Assembly (NCBI GenBank): GCA_036362785.1
Contig: CP143625.1
Coordinates: 1,861,401 to 1,925,400 of the forward strand
Origin: a beta proteobacterium MWH-UniP1
GTDB taxonomy: Bacteria > Pseudomonadota > Gammaproteobacteria > Burkholderiales > Burkholderiaceae_A
DNA length: 64,000 nt
Direction: 5' to 3'
In this document: positions 53,829-62,333 of the stretch, piece by piece
Numbering within the stretch: position 1 is the first letter of the stretch
How the letters are laid out: every line of letters begins with the position of its first letter
Program-made: the position numbers and the translations under genes
The notes under the pieces: generated by a model
The model's database searches: none
The model's input: the letters and a program-made list of their open reading frames with translations, nothing else
What the model was told of the DNA's origin: nothing

Positions 53829-56687
53829 ATGCGTGACGCGATACGGGTGCGCGGTGCCCGAACCCACAACCTCAAAAGCATCGATCTCGATTTACCCCGC
53901 CACCAGCTGGTGGTGATTACTGGACTGTCTGGTTCCGGAAAGTCGTCGCTTGCCTTTGACACCCTTTACGCAGAAGGGCAGCGCCGCTACGTGGAGTCTC
54001 TGTCGGCCTATGCCCGGCAGTTTCTCCAGCTCATGGAAAAGCCCGATGTTGATCTGATCGAGGGCTTATCGCCGGCAATCGCGATTGAGCAAAAAGCCAC
54101 CAGCCACAACCCACGGTCCACGGTGGGCACCGTGACCGAGATCCATGATTACCTTCGGCTTTTGTTTGCGCGGGCTGGTGTGCCACACTGCCCGGACCAT
54201 CCCCATCATCGCCTTGAGTCTCAGACCATATCGCAGATGGTGGATCAGATTCTGAGCTGGCCTGAGCAATCGAAGCTCACGGTCATGGCACCAGTACTCA
54301 GTAATCGTAAAGGCGAGCACCATGATCTGATCAATAGCTTGCGGGCCCAAGGCTTTGTTCGGCTACGAGTGCAGACAGAGCACCAGCCACCCGTGCTGTG
54401 TGACATCGATCAGATCGGAGCCCTGCAAAAAAATCAACGCCACTCGATTGATGTGGTGGTTGACCGCCTGAAAGTAAAACCCGATATCGGCCAGCGGCTT
54501 GCGGAATCTCTTGAGACTGCACTTCGACTTGGCGATGGCCGTGCCTTGCTCGATTGCGAGCCCGCCGTTGCGAATACCAAAGAACATGTCTTCTCAACAA
54601 AGTTTGCCTGCCCGGATTGCGGATTTAGCCTGAAAGACCTTGAGCCACAGCTCTTTTCGTTTAATAGCCCCGCAGGTGCATGTACTGCGTGTGATGGTAT
54701 TGGCGTAGTGGACTATTTTGATGAAAAGCGGGTAGTGGCTTTCCCAAATTTAAGTCTCGCGTCTGGGGCAATCAAAGGCTGGGACCGGCGAAATGCCTTT
54801 TATTTTCAGCTGCTGCAGAGTCTGTCAGAACACTATGGCTTCGATCTTGAAACACCATTTGAAGCCCTGCCCGATCACATTCGGCATGTGATCCTGCACG
54901 GTTCAGGCGAAGAAGAGATTCCGCTTCGGTACCCCGGCGATCGCGGCAAGATAGTGATCAAGAAACATGCTTTTGAAGGAATTCTTCCCAATATGCTTCG
55001 CCGCTGGCAGGAGACCGATTCTTCGGCAGTGAAGGAAGAGCTTGGCCGCTATCGAAGCGAGCAGGCCTGCCCTGAATGCGCCGGCACACGACTTAAGCGA
55101 GAGGCCCGTTTTGTTCGGGTGGGCGTGCCCGGCGACGACATCAATCTGCCAGAACTCCTCCGCATGCCGCTGCGCGATGCGGCAAATCGTTTGTCGCATC
55201 TGGTATTGCCCGGCATGAAGGCAGCGATTGGCGAAAAAATTCTCTCTGAAATCACTGCCCGGCTTGGTTTCTTAGTGAATGTGGGGTTGGATTACCTGAC
55301 CCTGGATCGGCCTGCTGCGACACTGTCGGGCGGGGAGAGCCAACGGATTCGTCTGGCCAGTCAGATTGGCGCTGGTTTATCGGGTGTGATGTATGTCTTG
55401 GATGAACCATCCATCGGCCTGCATCAGCGGGACAACGATCGGCTGCTCTCAACCCTGCAGCACCTGCGTGATCTGGGTAACACCGTGATTGTGGTAGAGC
55501 ACGATGAAGATGCGATCACTTCTGCCGATTATGTGGTGGATATGGGACCTGGTGCGGGCGAACATGGCGGCCGTATCATCGCCCAAGGCCCCCCTGCAGA
55601 GATTCTGCAGCACCCCACATCACTCACGGGGCAATATCTCTCAGGCCGCAAGACGATTGCGATTCCAAAGCGCCGTCATGCCCCCAGCGATCGGGTGATT
55701 AAAATCATCGGGGCCCACGGTAACAACCTAAAACAGGTCTCGGTCGATATTCCATGTGGTCTGATGGTCTGTGTGACGGGTGTTTCGGGCTCCGGGAAGT
55801 CAACGCTGATTAATGACACGCTGTATACAGCAGCGGCCAAGAAAATCTACGGCTCAAGCGCAGAGCCAGCGGGCTTTGATTCCATTGAAGGTCTTGATCA
55901 TTTTGACAAAGTCATCAATGTTGACCAAAGCCCGATCGGCAGAACACCAAGAAGCAATCCCGCGACCTACACCGGGCTATTTACGCCAATACGCGAACTC
56001 TTCGCGCAGACCGCCACCGCCCGTGAACGTGGCTATGATGCTGGCCGCTTTTCATTTAACGTCAAAGGTGGCCGATGCGAGGCCTGTCAGGGGGATGGGT
56101 TAGTCAAAGTAGAAATGCACTTTCTGCCCGATGTCTATGTGCCCTGCGATGTCTGTCATGGGCTACGTTACAACCGAGAGACCCTAGATGTTCGCTATCG
56201 CGGGAAAAATATTGCGGAAGTCTTGGACGTAACGATTGAGCAGGCGATGGAGTTTTTCCGCGCAGTGCCCAATGTGGCCCGGCGACTGCAGACCCTGATG
56301 GATGTCGGTCTTGGCTATGTCAAGCTTGGCCAGAGTGCCACCACACTATCTGGTGGTGAGGCCCAGCGGGTAAAGCTTTCTCAAGAGCTATCCAAACGCG
56401 ATACAGGTCGCACGCTCTATGTGCTCGACGAACCCACCACTGGTCTGCATTTTCAAGATATTGAATTACTGCTCAAAGTCTTGCATGCCCTGCGCGATGC
56501 CGGCAACACGCTGGTCATCATTGAACACAATCTTGATGTGATTAAGACTGCGGACTGGATTATTGATCTGGGGCCCGAGGGTGGCGATGGCGGTGGACAG
56601 ATTGTGGCCACTGGAACTCCCGAGACGATTGCCGAGCAAAAAGGAAGTCATACCGGCCAGTATCTGGCCAAGGTATTGCGGCGGTAA
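53829..56687 (+). CDS. uvrA: Excinuclease ABC subunit UvrA
   Basis: UvrA is the damage-recognition ATPase of nucleotide excision repair. The 952-residue protein has two ABC modules: Walker [11 protein letters not shown] at about 31-40 and [10 protein letters not shown] in the second half, each with a signature ([18 protein letters not shown]) and Walker B ([18 protein letters not shown]). Zinc sites include CPDCG with CTACDG, and CEACQGDG with CDVCHG. The ATG at 53829 gives [16 protein letters not shown], the family start. A bidirectional terminator follows the stop. Confidence 0.98.
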   Translation: MRDAIRVRGARTHNLKSIDLDLPRHQLVVITGLSGSGKSSLAFDTLYAEGQRRYVESLSAYARQFLQLMEKPDVDLIEGLSPAIAIEQKATSHNPRSTVGTVTEIHDYLRLLFARAGVPHCPDHPHHRLESQTISQMVDQILSWPEQSKLTVMAPVLSNRKGEHHDLINSLRAQGFVRLRVQTEHQPPVLCDIDQIGALQKNQRHSIDVVVDRLKVKPDIGQRLAESLETALRLGDGRALLDCEPAVANTKEHVFSTKFACPDCGFSLKDLEPQLFSFNSPAGACTACDGIGVVDYFDEKRVVAFPNLSLASGAIKGWDRRNAFYFQLLQSLSEHYGFDLETPFEALPDHIRHVILHGSGEEEIPLRYPGDRGKIVIKKHAFEGILPNMLRRWQETDSSAVKEELGRYRSEQACPECAGTRLKREARFVRVGVPGDDINLPELLRMPLRDAANRLSHLVLPGMKAAIGEKILSEITARLGFLVNVGLDYLTLDRPAATLSGGESQRIRLASQIGAGLSGVMYVLDEPSIGLHQRDNDRLLSTLQHLRDLGNTVIVVEHDEDAITSADYVVDMGPGAGEHGGRIIAQGPPAEILQHPTSLTGQYLSGRKTIAIPKRRHAPSDRVIKIIGAHGNNLKQVSVDIPCGLMVCVTGVSGSGKSTLINDTLYTAAAKKIYGSSAEPAGFDSIEGLDHFDKVINVDQSPIGRTPRSNPATYTGLFTPIRELFAQTATARERGYDAGRFSFNVKGGRCEACQGDGLVKVEMHFLPDVYVPCDVCHGLRYNRETLDVRYRGKNIAEVLDVTIEQAMEFFRAVPNVARRLQTLMDVGLGYVKLGQSATTLSGGEAQRVKLSQELSKRDTGRTLYVLDEPTTGLHFQDIELLLKVLHALRDAGNTLVIIEHNLDVIKTADWIIDLGPEGGDGGGQIVATGTPETIAEQKGSHTGQYLAKVLRR

Positions 56688-56690
56688 TGT

Positions 56691-56720
56691 AAAAAGAGTC
56701 CGGCTCGCGGACTCTTTTTT
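56691..56720. terminator. Bidirectional intrinsic terminator between uvrA and a convergent gene
   Basis: A 12-bp perfect stem, AAAAAGAGTCCG (56691-56702) and CGGACTCTTTTT (56708-56719), with a 5-nt loop and A/T runs on both sides. It stands 3 nt after the uvrA stop and 21 nt from the stop of the convergent small secreted protein gene. Confidence 0.93.
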
Positions 56721-56740
56721 GCATTTAAAAAAACAACGGC

Positions 56741-57064
56741 TTACTTTTTGCGAACACAGTAATAGCCACCGCCCTGGAACTCATTGCCGTCAGGGTCCTT
56801 GGCGCGGGCGTGGTACCCGGTTGGCACGTAGACATCCTTGCCCGCATTCATGGCCGCACAGACTTTGCGGCCGGTCTCCATGAGTTCAGCCGGTACTGGC
56901 CCAAAAGCCGAGGGGTTGTCCCAGACCCGAAAACCATCTTTCATAATGAGCTGTGGTGGCACCTTGGCCTGTGCCTTGCCTGGGCCCTGCTGGGCGATCG
57001 CAATACCACTCATCCCAAGCCCGCAGGCCAACACAACAGCAGTCGCTAATGAAACACGTTTCAT
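56741..57064 (-). CDS. Small secreted protein of unknown function
   Basis: I do not recognise a named family. The 107-residue protein has a clear Sec signal peptide (MKRVSLATAVVLACGLGMSG, cut near IAIA-QQ at about 24-25), so it is probably periplasmic. The mature part has two cysteines (about 69 and 103), which could form a disulfide, a PVPAELMETGRKVC segment and a GGGYYCVRKK C-terminus. No upstream ribosome site is strong. It converges on uvrA and shares its terminator. The upstream gap 57065-57204 holds nothing I can identify. Confidence 0.75.
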   Translation of the reverse strand: MKRVSLATAVVLACGLGMSGIAIAQQGPGKAQAKVPPQLIMKDGFRVWDNPSAFGPVPAELMETGRKVCAAMNAGKDVYVPTGYHARAKDPDGNEFQGGGYYCVRKK

Positions 57065-57204
57065 GTCCTGTCTCCCTTATTCATTGACGAGCAGGCCGAC
57101 GGTCTGCTTCAAGGCTGATTCTATTTCTGATCAGCTGGGTTCAGACCAATCTACTTGTGGGAAACCGATGGTTTTCTGATCTACCTCAAAAACAGGCGTC
57201 CCAA

Positions 57205-57831
57205 CTAAAAGCTGATGCCCTTGGCCAACACCTTTAGTGGTTTACCGGGCGCATCAAACTGGGCCACGATCATCTCACCCATGCCCAGATAATGACTAGT
57301 CAGACTGCTGATCACCACTTGATGTGACACCCATACTTCGAACTGGCCCACGCTTTTTCTCAAAGCGATCGCCCGAGCAGCTGCCACTGCCTGCGCCAGC
57401 TGTTGGTCACGGTTTCCCTGGCCCTGGAAAAACGAATTCAACGCAACCCATGGCTCAACCGGCAACTCTGCCCCAAAAATTTTTGGATCGAATGCGGCCC
57501 GCGCCGTATTTAAACAGCGGCACCACTGACTCGATTTCACCGCAGTGGGGCGAAGCTGGTGCTTCACAAACCACTGGCCAAAACGACGGGCCTGGGAGTA
57601 GCCCGCATCGGACAAGTCGCGTTGGCTTGAGCAATCATCCAGACGCATGCCAGGTGGATCACCAATGCCGGGCCCCGTCTGGGCATGCCGAATCAACACC
57701 ACACAATTGCCGCGACGCAAGGCATCGACGTATTGCTGCTCATTAGTGGTCGCCCACAACGACTTTGGGCCCAACACGGACACTGCCCCTGCAGCGGTTA
57801 GAAATTCACGGCGTGATGGTTTGGTGGGCAT
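57205..57831 (-). CDS. Tat-exported histidine phosphatase family protein
   Basis: The 208-residue protein begins with a twin-arginine signal (SRREFLTAAGAVSVLG at about 6-21), so it is probably exported folded. The mature part has a histidine phosphatase-like core: VVLIRHAQTGPG at about 44-55 with the RH pair followed by Ala instead of the usual Gly, SQRDLSDAGYSQARRFGQWF, KSSQWCRCLNTARAAF and the second His in WVSHQVVISSLT. This matches secreted members of the family seen in Gram-negatives; the substrate is unknown. It follows the KTSC gene by 6 nt. Confidence 0.85.
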   Translation of the reverse strand: MPTKPSRREFLTAAGAVSVLGPKSLWATTNEQQYVDALRRGNCVVLIRHAQTGPGIGDPPGMRLDDCSSQRDLSDAGYSQARRFGQWFVKHQLRPTAVKSSQWCRCLNTARAAFDPKIFGAELPVEPWVALNSFFQGQGNRDQQLAQAVAAARAIALRKSVGQFEVWVSHQVVISSLTSHYLGMGEMIVAQFDAPGKPLKVLAKGISF

Positions 57832-57837
57832 ATCAGT

Positions 57838-58101
57838 TCAACCAAACAAATCATCTAAAGCTTTTTTGGCCGAATCCACATCACCACCGGATCGGCCACT
57901 AACCCGCACATACTCTTCAGCGATTCGATCCTCCCAATACGTGGTTGGATTCGGTGCGTTACAGAATCGGCGAAAGACCTCGTTGGGTACGGCCTGATAA
58001 GAACGCACAGTGCCTTCTTGAAAATGAAGATCAAGCTGTCGCGTGGACTCGTTGTAATCAGCGCGCACAATACGCCCGACAGAAAAAGTTTTGGTCACCA
58101 T
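57838..58101 (-). CDS. KTSC domain protein
   Basis: The 87-residue protein matches the KTSC domain (named after lysyl-tRNA synthetase C-terminal extensions): YNESTRQLDLHFQEGTVRSYQAVP, a short beta hairpin rich strand set, then FRRFCNAPNPTTYWEDRIAEEYVR. Such stand-alone domains are common and thought to bind nucleic acid, but this is not proven. The start ATG overlaps the end of the exonuclease/GIY-YIG gene by 7 nt, so coupling is likely. The C-terminal 15 residues are acidic and variable. Confidence 0.85.
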   Translation of the reverse strand: MVTKTFSVGRIVRADYNESTRQLDLHFQEGTVRSYQAVPNEVFRRFCNAPNPTTYWEDRIAEEYVRVSGRSGGDVDSAKKALDDLFG

Positions 58102-59600
58102 GTCTCATCCTGGTCTGCAATGGCTTCTTTTCGACGATCTGTACGGATCTGCACCACTGGCAAGGTCTTGATTGCCTTACGAAGAATTTTGTAGACATCA
58201 AGATCAAAGACCGGTTCCCCGGCGTCTAGTAACTCATGGACCTGCTCATCAGAAGATGCCGCGCCGAGATAACACCAGGACTCGATCAGGTGAATGACAC
58301 CCCCCTCTTTTAACCCGACCGGCCCGGGGTAGGGCCAGGTAGGGATTTTGTGCCGGGCCATCGCCATCAACAAACGCAGATGATGGGCCTGAGGCTTCTC
58401 CTTACCCACGCAGGCGCCCTTGCATTGCCTGAGTTGATAGCCAAAACAGGGGGATCCAGCCTTGATTTTTTCTAGACCCAGAAGTCCCTTGCAAAGCTTT
58501 TCTTCCTTAGCAAGTTCTGAAAGCATCTCTAAGGCATCACGCTGACTTCTAAAGACACCGAACAAATCCGGCTGGGCTCCCAGATTTAGATCCCGTGCCC
58601 AGACCAACTCAGGGGCTACCTGAGGCAAAGTGTCAAGCGGGGTGTCTGACACCTCGGATACGGGTACAACGTTAAGCTTGGTGTCAGGCACGGTGTCTGA
58701 CACCGTGTCGGATACCAACGGAGAAATACGCCAGGAGCAGAGCTCTTTATTTCGGCGAAGCCTGGTGTTGTGGCTGGGCAGAAGCGACTTCACCAAGGCA
58801 GACTCTTTTAACAGCGCCGAGATCTCACCAGCCGTCTCAATCCACTCCACCCGACGGACCTGAAGCGACAGACTCATTTCCTTGCCGCGCGAATGATCAG
58901 AAGAAAAGTGAGACATGACCCGTTTGCGCAGGTTGTTACTCTTTCCAACATAGAGTGGAAAGTCGTTGTCCCCATAAAAAATATAGACCCCATGGGACTC
59001 TGGCAGCTGATCAGGAAGATCTGGATCGAGCTGAGAAGGCAAAGCCGGCCGTGCCGAGAGCTTCTCGACTGCAGAGATCAGAGTTTCGGCATCCCACTCG
59101 CCCTGAAGCTTTTCCCAAAACTGGAAAATCAAATCAGCGTCCGCCAGAGCACGATGGCGTGCCGACTGAATCAAGCCATGGCGGGCGATCAATGCATCCA
59201 GATTGTGTCTGGCCTCGGCGGGATACAAGAGCCGAGAGAGTTTGACAGTGCACAAGACCCGAGCCCGGAAATCGATGCCCAGTCGTTTGAATTCGTTTTT
59301 GAGAAAACCGTAATCAAACCGGGCATTGTGGGCTACAAATAATTTACCGTTAACTCGCGCCAATACATCATGTGCCACGTCTTCAAAACGAGGTGCATCG
59401 GCCACCATCTCTTCAGTAATCCCTGTGAGACCCTGAATAAACTCTGGAATGCGGCACTCAGGGTTGATGAGTTGGCTATAACGCTCGACACCCGATTCTG
59501 TGACTTCGACAATGCCAATCTCGGTAATGCGATCTTTGGTGGCAGTGGCGCCCGTCGTCTCTAGATCAAGAAAGACCATGGGCTGAAAACCAGTACGCAT
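58095..59600 (-). CDS. Exonuclease-GIY-YIG endonuclease fusion (DnaQ-Cho type)
   Basis: The 501-residue protein joins a DnaQ-like 3'-5' exonuclease with a UvrC/Cho-type GIY-YIG nuclease. Residues 8-165 hold the DEDDh residues Asp12, Glu14 (LDLETTG), Asp96 (HNARFDYGF), His149 and Asp154. Residues 200-285 hold GVYIFYGDNDFPLYVGKSNNLRKRV. Between about 296 and 326 lies a repeat-rich linker with SDTVSDTVPDT and SEVSDTPLDT, absent from the fold and encoded by palindromic DNA. The rest has a Cys pair (CFGYQLRQCKGACVG), as in Cho. It may act in repair, in parallel to the UvrABC system, since uvrA lies nearby on the other strand. Confidence 0.9.
   Translation of the reverse strand: MRTGFQPMVFLDLETTGATATKDRITEIGIVEVTESGVERYSQLINPECRIPEFIQGLTGITEEMVADAPRFEDVAHDVLARVNGKLFVAHNARFDYGFLKNEFKRLGIDFRARVLCTVKLSRLLYPAEARHNLDALIARHGLIQSARHRALADADLIFQFWEKLQGEWDAETLISAVEKLSARPALPSQLDPDLPDQLPESHGVYIFYGDNDFPLYVGKSNNLRKRVMSHFSSDHSRGKEMSLSLQVRRVEWIETAGEISALLKESALVKSLLPSHNTRLRRNKELCSWRISPLVSDTVSDTVPDTKLNVVPVSEVSDTPLDTLPQVAPELVWARDLNLGAQPDLFGVFRSQRDALEMLSELAKEEKLCKGLLGLEKIKAGSPCFGYQLRQCKGACVGKEKPQAHHLRLLMAMARHKIPTWPYPGPVGLKEGGVIHLIESWCYLGAASSDEQVHELLDAGEPVFDLDVYKILRKAIKTLPVVQIRTDRRKEAIADQDETW
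58641..58704. repeat. Palindromic repeats inside the exonuclease/GIY-YIG gene
   Basis: The 13-bp near-palindrome GGTGTCTGACACC occurs identically at 58641-58653 and 58692-58704, 51 bp apart, with degenerate copies (GTGTCAGGCAC at 58681-58691, GTGTCGGATACC at 58704-58715, GTGTCAAGCG at 58630-58639). Because 51 is a multiple of three, the copies keep the frame and code for Val-Ser-Asp-Thr type units in the linker. Confidence 0.9.
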
Positions 59601-59627
59601 CGAACTAAACAGTCCTGATCATGGGCT

Positions 59628-60782
59628 TCAAGCGATGAGTTGGCTTAGGCGCTCAAGACCACGCCGAAGGGTCTCTTCTTTTTTGGCAAAACAAAACCGA
59701 ATGGTTTTGTTTTCTGTGGGGGCCTGATAAAAACTCGACATGGGAATGGCGGCTACACCAATTTCTTGCGTCAGCCACTCACAGGCCTGCCGCTCGTTTT
59801 TGTTGGCAAGCTGGGGAACACCGGCATAGTTCACGATTTGGAAAAACGTACCCTCACAGGGGTAGAGATGAAATGGTGTCTGGGCTAGGCCTTGCCGAAA
59901 AAAGTTGCGTTTGCGCTGATAGAAATCAGGCAGCTGCAGATAGCGTTCCGGGGCGCCCATGTAATTGGCAAGCCCCACTTGCACCGCACTATTGGCCACA
60001 AAGACATTGAACTGATGGACCTTGCGGTATTCCGACATGATGTGACTGGGGGCTGCCACATAACCCATCTTCCAGCCAGTCACATGAAAGGTCTTGCCAA
60101 ATGACGACACCATGATGCTTTGATTGGCCAAGCCCGGATATTGCGCCACACTCTGATGCGACTCTTGGTCAAACACCATGTGCTCATAGACCTCATCGGA
60201 GATCACCAGCACGCCGTGCTTCAGAGCGATCGCCTCTAAGGCGTTCATATCGGCATCCCGCAGAATCAGGCCAGATGGATTGTGTGGCGAATTGACAATC
60301 ATGATGCGCGTCTTGGGTGTGATCGCAGCTTCCACACGGGGCCAATCCACCCGGTAATCACTGCCCATCGGCACACAGATAGGGGTGCAGCCCGCCAAGG
60401 CAATGCCTGGCAGATAACTGTCAAAGGCTGGCTCAATGATCAATACATCGTCACCCGGCTGGGTCAGGGCCATAATTGCCGTGAAGATGGCCTGAGTCGC
60501 ACCCGCCGTGACCATGATTTCAGTGTCCGGGTTGTACGCGTGGCCATAGAGCCGTTGCAGTTTTTCCGTTAACGCCTGGCGCAAGATCGGCATACCGTTT
60601 AATGGCGCATACTGATTAAAGCCTGCCCGCATAGCGGCATTAACTTCGTCGAGCAAGAGGGGATCCGGACCAAAGTCTGGAAAGCCCTGGCCAAGGTTGA
60701 CTGCGCCACACTCGGTAGCCATGGCGGACATGACCGTGAAAATATTGGTACCAACGTGGGGAAGCCGAGATCTCATGGCCAT
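59628..60782 (-). CDS. PLP-dependent aminotransferase (methionine/YbdL-like, class I/II)
   Basis: The 384-residue fold type I aminotransferase has GAVNLGQGFPDFGP, PLLLDEVNAAMRAGFNQYAPLNGMP, VTAGATQAIF, IEPAFDSY, NSPHNPSG, ISDEVYEHMVFD and the PLP lysine Lys230 in SSFGKTFHVTGWKMGY. Closest in pattern to YbdL and kynurenine/methionine aminotransferases. The ATG at 60780-60782 is chosen; another ATG two codons later is equally possible. It stands behind the gltD terminator and is read on the same strand. Substrate specificity cannot be set. Confidence 0.92.
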   Translation of the reverse strand: MAMRSRLPHVGTNIFTVMSAMATECGAVNLGQGFPDFGPDPLLLDEVNAAMRAGFNQYAPLNGMPILRQALTEKLQRLYGHAYNPDTEIMVTAGATQAIFTAIMALTQPGDDVLIIEPAFDSYLPGIALAGCTPICVPMGSDYRVDWPRVEAAITPKTRIMIVNSPHNPSGLILRDADMNALEAIALKHGVLVISDEVYEHMVFDQESHQSVAQYPGLANQSIMVSSFGKTFHVTGWKMGYVAAPSHIMSEYRKVHQFNVFVANSAVQVGLANYMGAPERYLQLPDFYQRKRNFFRQGLAQTPFHLYPCEGTFFQIVNYAGVPQLANKNERQACEWLTQEIGVAAIPMSSFYQAPTENKTIRFCFAKKEETLRRGLERLSQLIA

Positions 60783-60805
60783 AAAGATACACGATCCAAA
60801 TTCAC

Positions 60806-60835
60806 AAAAAACAAGGGCCCCGACAGGAGCCCTTG
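60806..60835 (-). terminator. Intrinsic terminator after gltBD
   Basis: On the - strand CAAGGGCTCC, loop TGTC, GGGGCCCTTG forms a 10-bp stem with one T-G pair, followed by TTTTTT (A-tract 60806-60811). It lies 32 nt after the gltD stop and before the aminotransferase start. Confidence 0.88.
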
Positions 60836-60866
60836 AGAGAAATGCCACAGCTGAAAGCCTGATGCA

Positions 60867-62333
60867 TTAACGCGGCAGCGTCGAACTGCCCATTAAGAAC
60901 TCATCAATTGCACGGGCGGCCTGGCGGCCTTCGCGAATCGCCCAGACCACCAGCGACTGACCACGACGCATATCGCCTGCGGCGAAGACTTTTTTGACAT
61001 TGGTGGCGTAACAACGATCACCATCCGTCGTGGCCTTTGCGTTACCACGGGCATCTTTATCCACGCCAAAAGATTCGAGAATAGACCTGATCGGTGACAC
61101 AAAGCCCATGGCCAGGAAGACCAGATCGGCTTTCATGATTTTCTCGGTGCCTGGCACCTCGATCATCTTGCCGTCTTTCCATTCGACATGAACACTCTTT
61201 AGGCCGGTGAGTTTTCCGTTTTCGCCCAAAAACTCTTTGGTTGCAATCGCGAACTCACGCGTACAGCCCTCTTCGTGGCTCGACGATGTCCGCAGCTTGA
61301 TCGGCCAGTACGGCCAAACGAGCGGCTTGTTTTCCTGCTCGGGTGGCTGGGGCATTAACTCAAACTGGGTCACGCTGGCAGCGCCATGGCGGTTTGATGT
61401 ACCAACACAGTCCGATCCGGTGTCACCACCGCCAATCACGATCACATGCTTGCCGTCTGCACGAATCTGCGAATCAAACTTATCCCCCGCATTGACCTTG
61501 TTTTGTTGTGGCAAAAACTCCATGGCGAAATGAATGCCAGAGAGCTCACGGCCAGGAACCGGCAGATCACGTGGCTGCTCTGCACCACCCGTTAACAAAA
61601 CCGCATCAAATTCGGCCATCAGGGCCTGCGGCGAAATGGTCTCTTTGGCCCAGTTGGTGACCTTGATGTCTTTGGGCAGCTCCGCTACCAGCACGCCCGT
61701 TTTAAAGGTCACACCTTCCGCCTTCATCTGATCAACACGCTGATCGATATGATGCTTTTCCATTTTGAAATCTGGAATGCCGTAACGAAGCAGGCCGCCA
61801 ACGCGATCATTCTTCTCAAACACGGTCACCTCATGGCCTTCGCGAGCCAGCTGCTGTGCCGCTGCCAATCCTGCGGGACCGGAGCCGACAATTGCAACCT
61901 TTTTGCCGGTCTTGGCCTCGGGGGGCTGGGGCACCACCCAGCCCTCCTTCCAGCCGCGATCAATGATGGCGTGCTCAATGGATTTGATGCCGACTGGCAA
62001 GTCATTCACGTTCAGGGTGCAGGCGGCCTCACACGGCGCCGGGCAGATTCGGCCCGTGAACTCAGGAAAGTTATTGGTGGAGTGCAAAACATCCAGTGCA
62101 CGTTTCCAATCCTGTTGGAAAACCAAATCATTAAAGTCAGGAATGATGTTGTTGACCGGGCAGCCGTTATTACAAAACGGCGTGCCGCAGTCCATACAAC
62201 GGGCCGCCTGGGCCTTGGCCTGGTTGTCATCTAGCGCAATCACAAACTCTTTATAGTTTTTTAACCGTGCCTCGACAGGCAGATAGCCCTCTTCTTGGCG
62301 CTGAAATTCCATAAACCCAGTAATCTTGCCCAT
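60867..62333 (-). CDS. gltD: Glutamate synthase small subunit
   Basis: GltD supplies electrons from NADPH to the large subunit for glutamate formation from glutamine and 2-oxoglutarate. The 488-residue protein has the 4Fe-4S cysteines ([15 protein letters not shown] with Cys46, 49, 54, 58; later CPAPCEAAC at 97-105), an FAD site [17 protein letters not shown] and a second NADPH-binding Rossmann region with [13 protein letters not shown]. It ends close to a terminator. The ATG overlaps the gltB stop by 1 nt. Confidence 0.97.
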   Translation of the reverse strand: MGKITGFMEFQRQEEGYLPVEARLKNYKEFVIALDDNQAKAQAARCMDCGTPFCNNGCPVNNIIPDFNDLVFQQDWKRALDVLHSTNNFPEFTGRICPAPCEAACTLNVNDLPVGIKSIEHAIIDRGWKEGWVVPQPPEAKTGKKVAIVGSGPAGLAAAQQLAREGHEVTVFEKNDRVGGLLRYGIPDFKMEKHHIDQRVDQMKAEGVTFKTGVLVAELPKDIKVTNWAKETISPQALMAEFDAVLLTGGAEQPRDLPVPGRELSGIHFAMEFLPQQNKVNAGDKFDSQIRADGKHVIVIGGGDTGSDCVGTSNRHGAASVTQFELMPQPPEQENKPLVWPYWPIKLRTSSSHEEGCTREFAIATKEFLGENGKLTGLKSVHVEWKDGKMIEVPGTEKIMKADLVFLAMGFVSPIRSILESFGVDKDARGNAKATTDGDRCYATNVKKVFAAGDMRRGQSLVVWAIREGRQAARAIDEFLMGSSTLPR

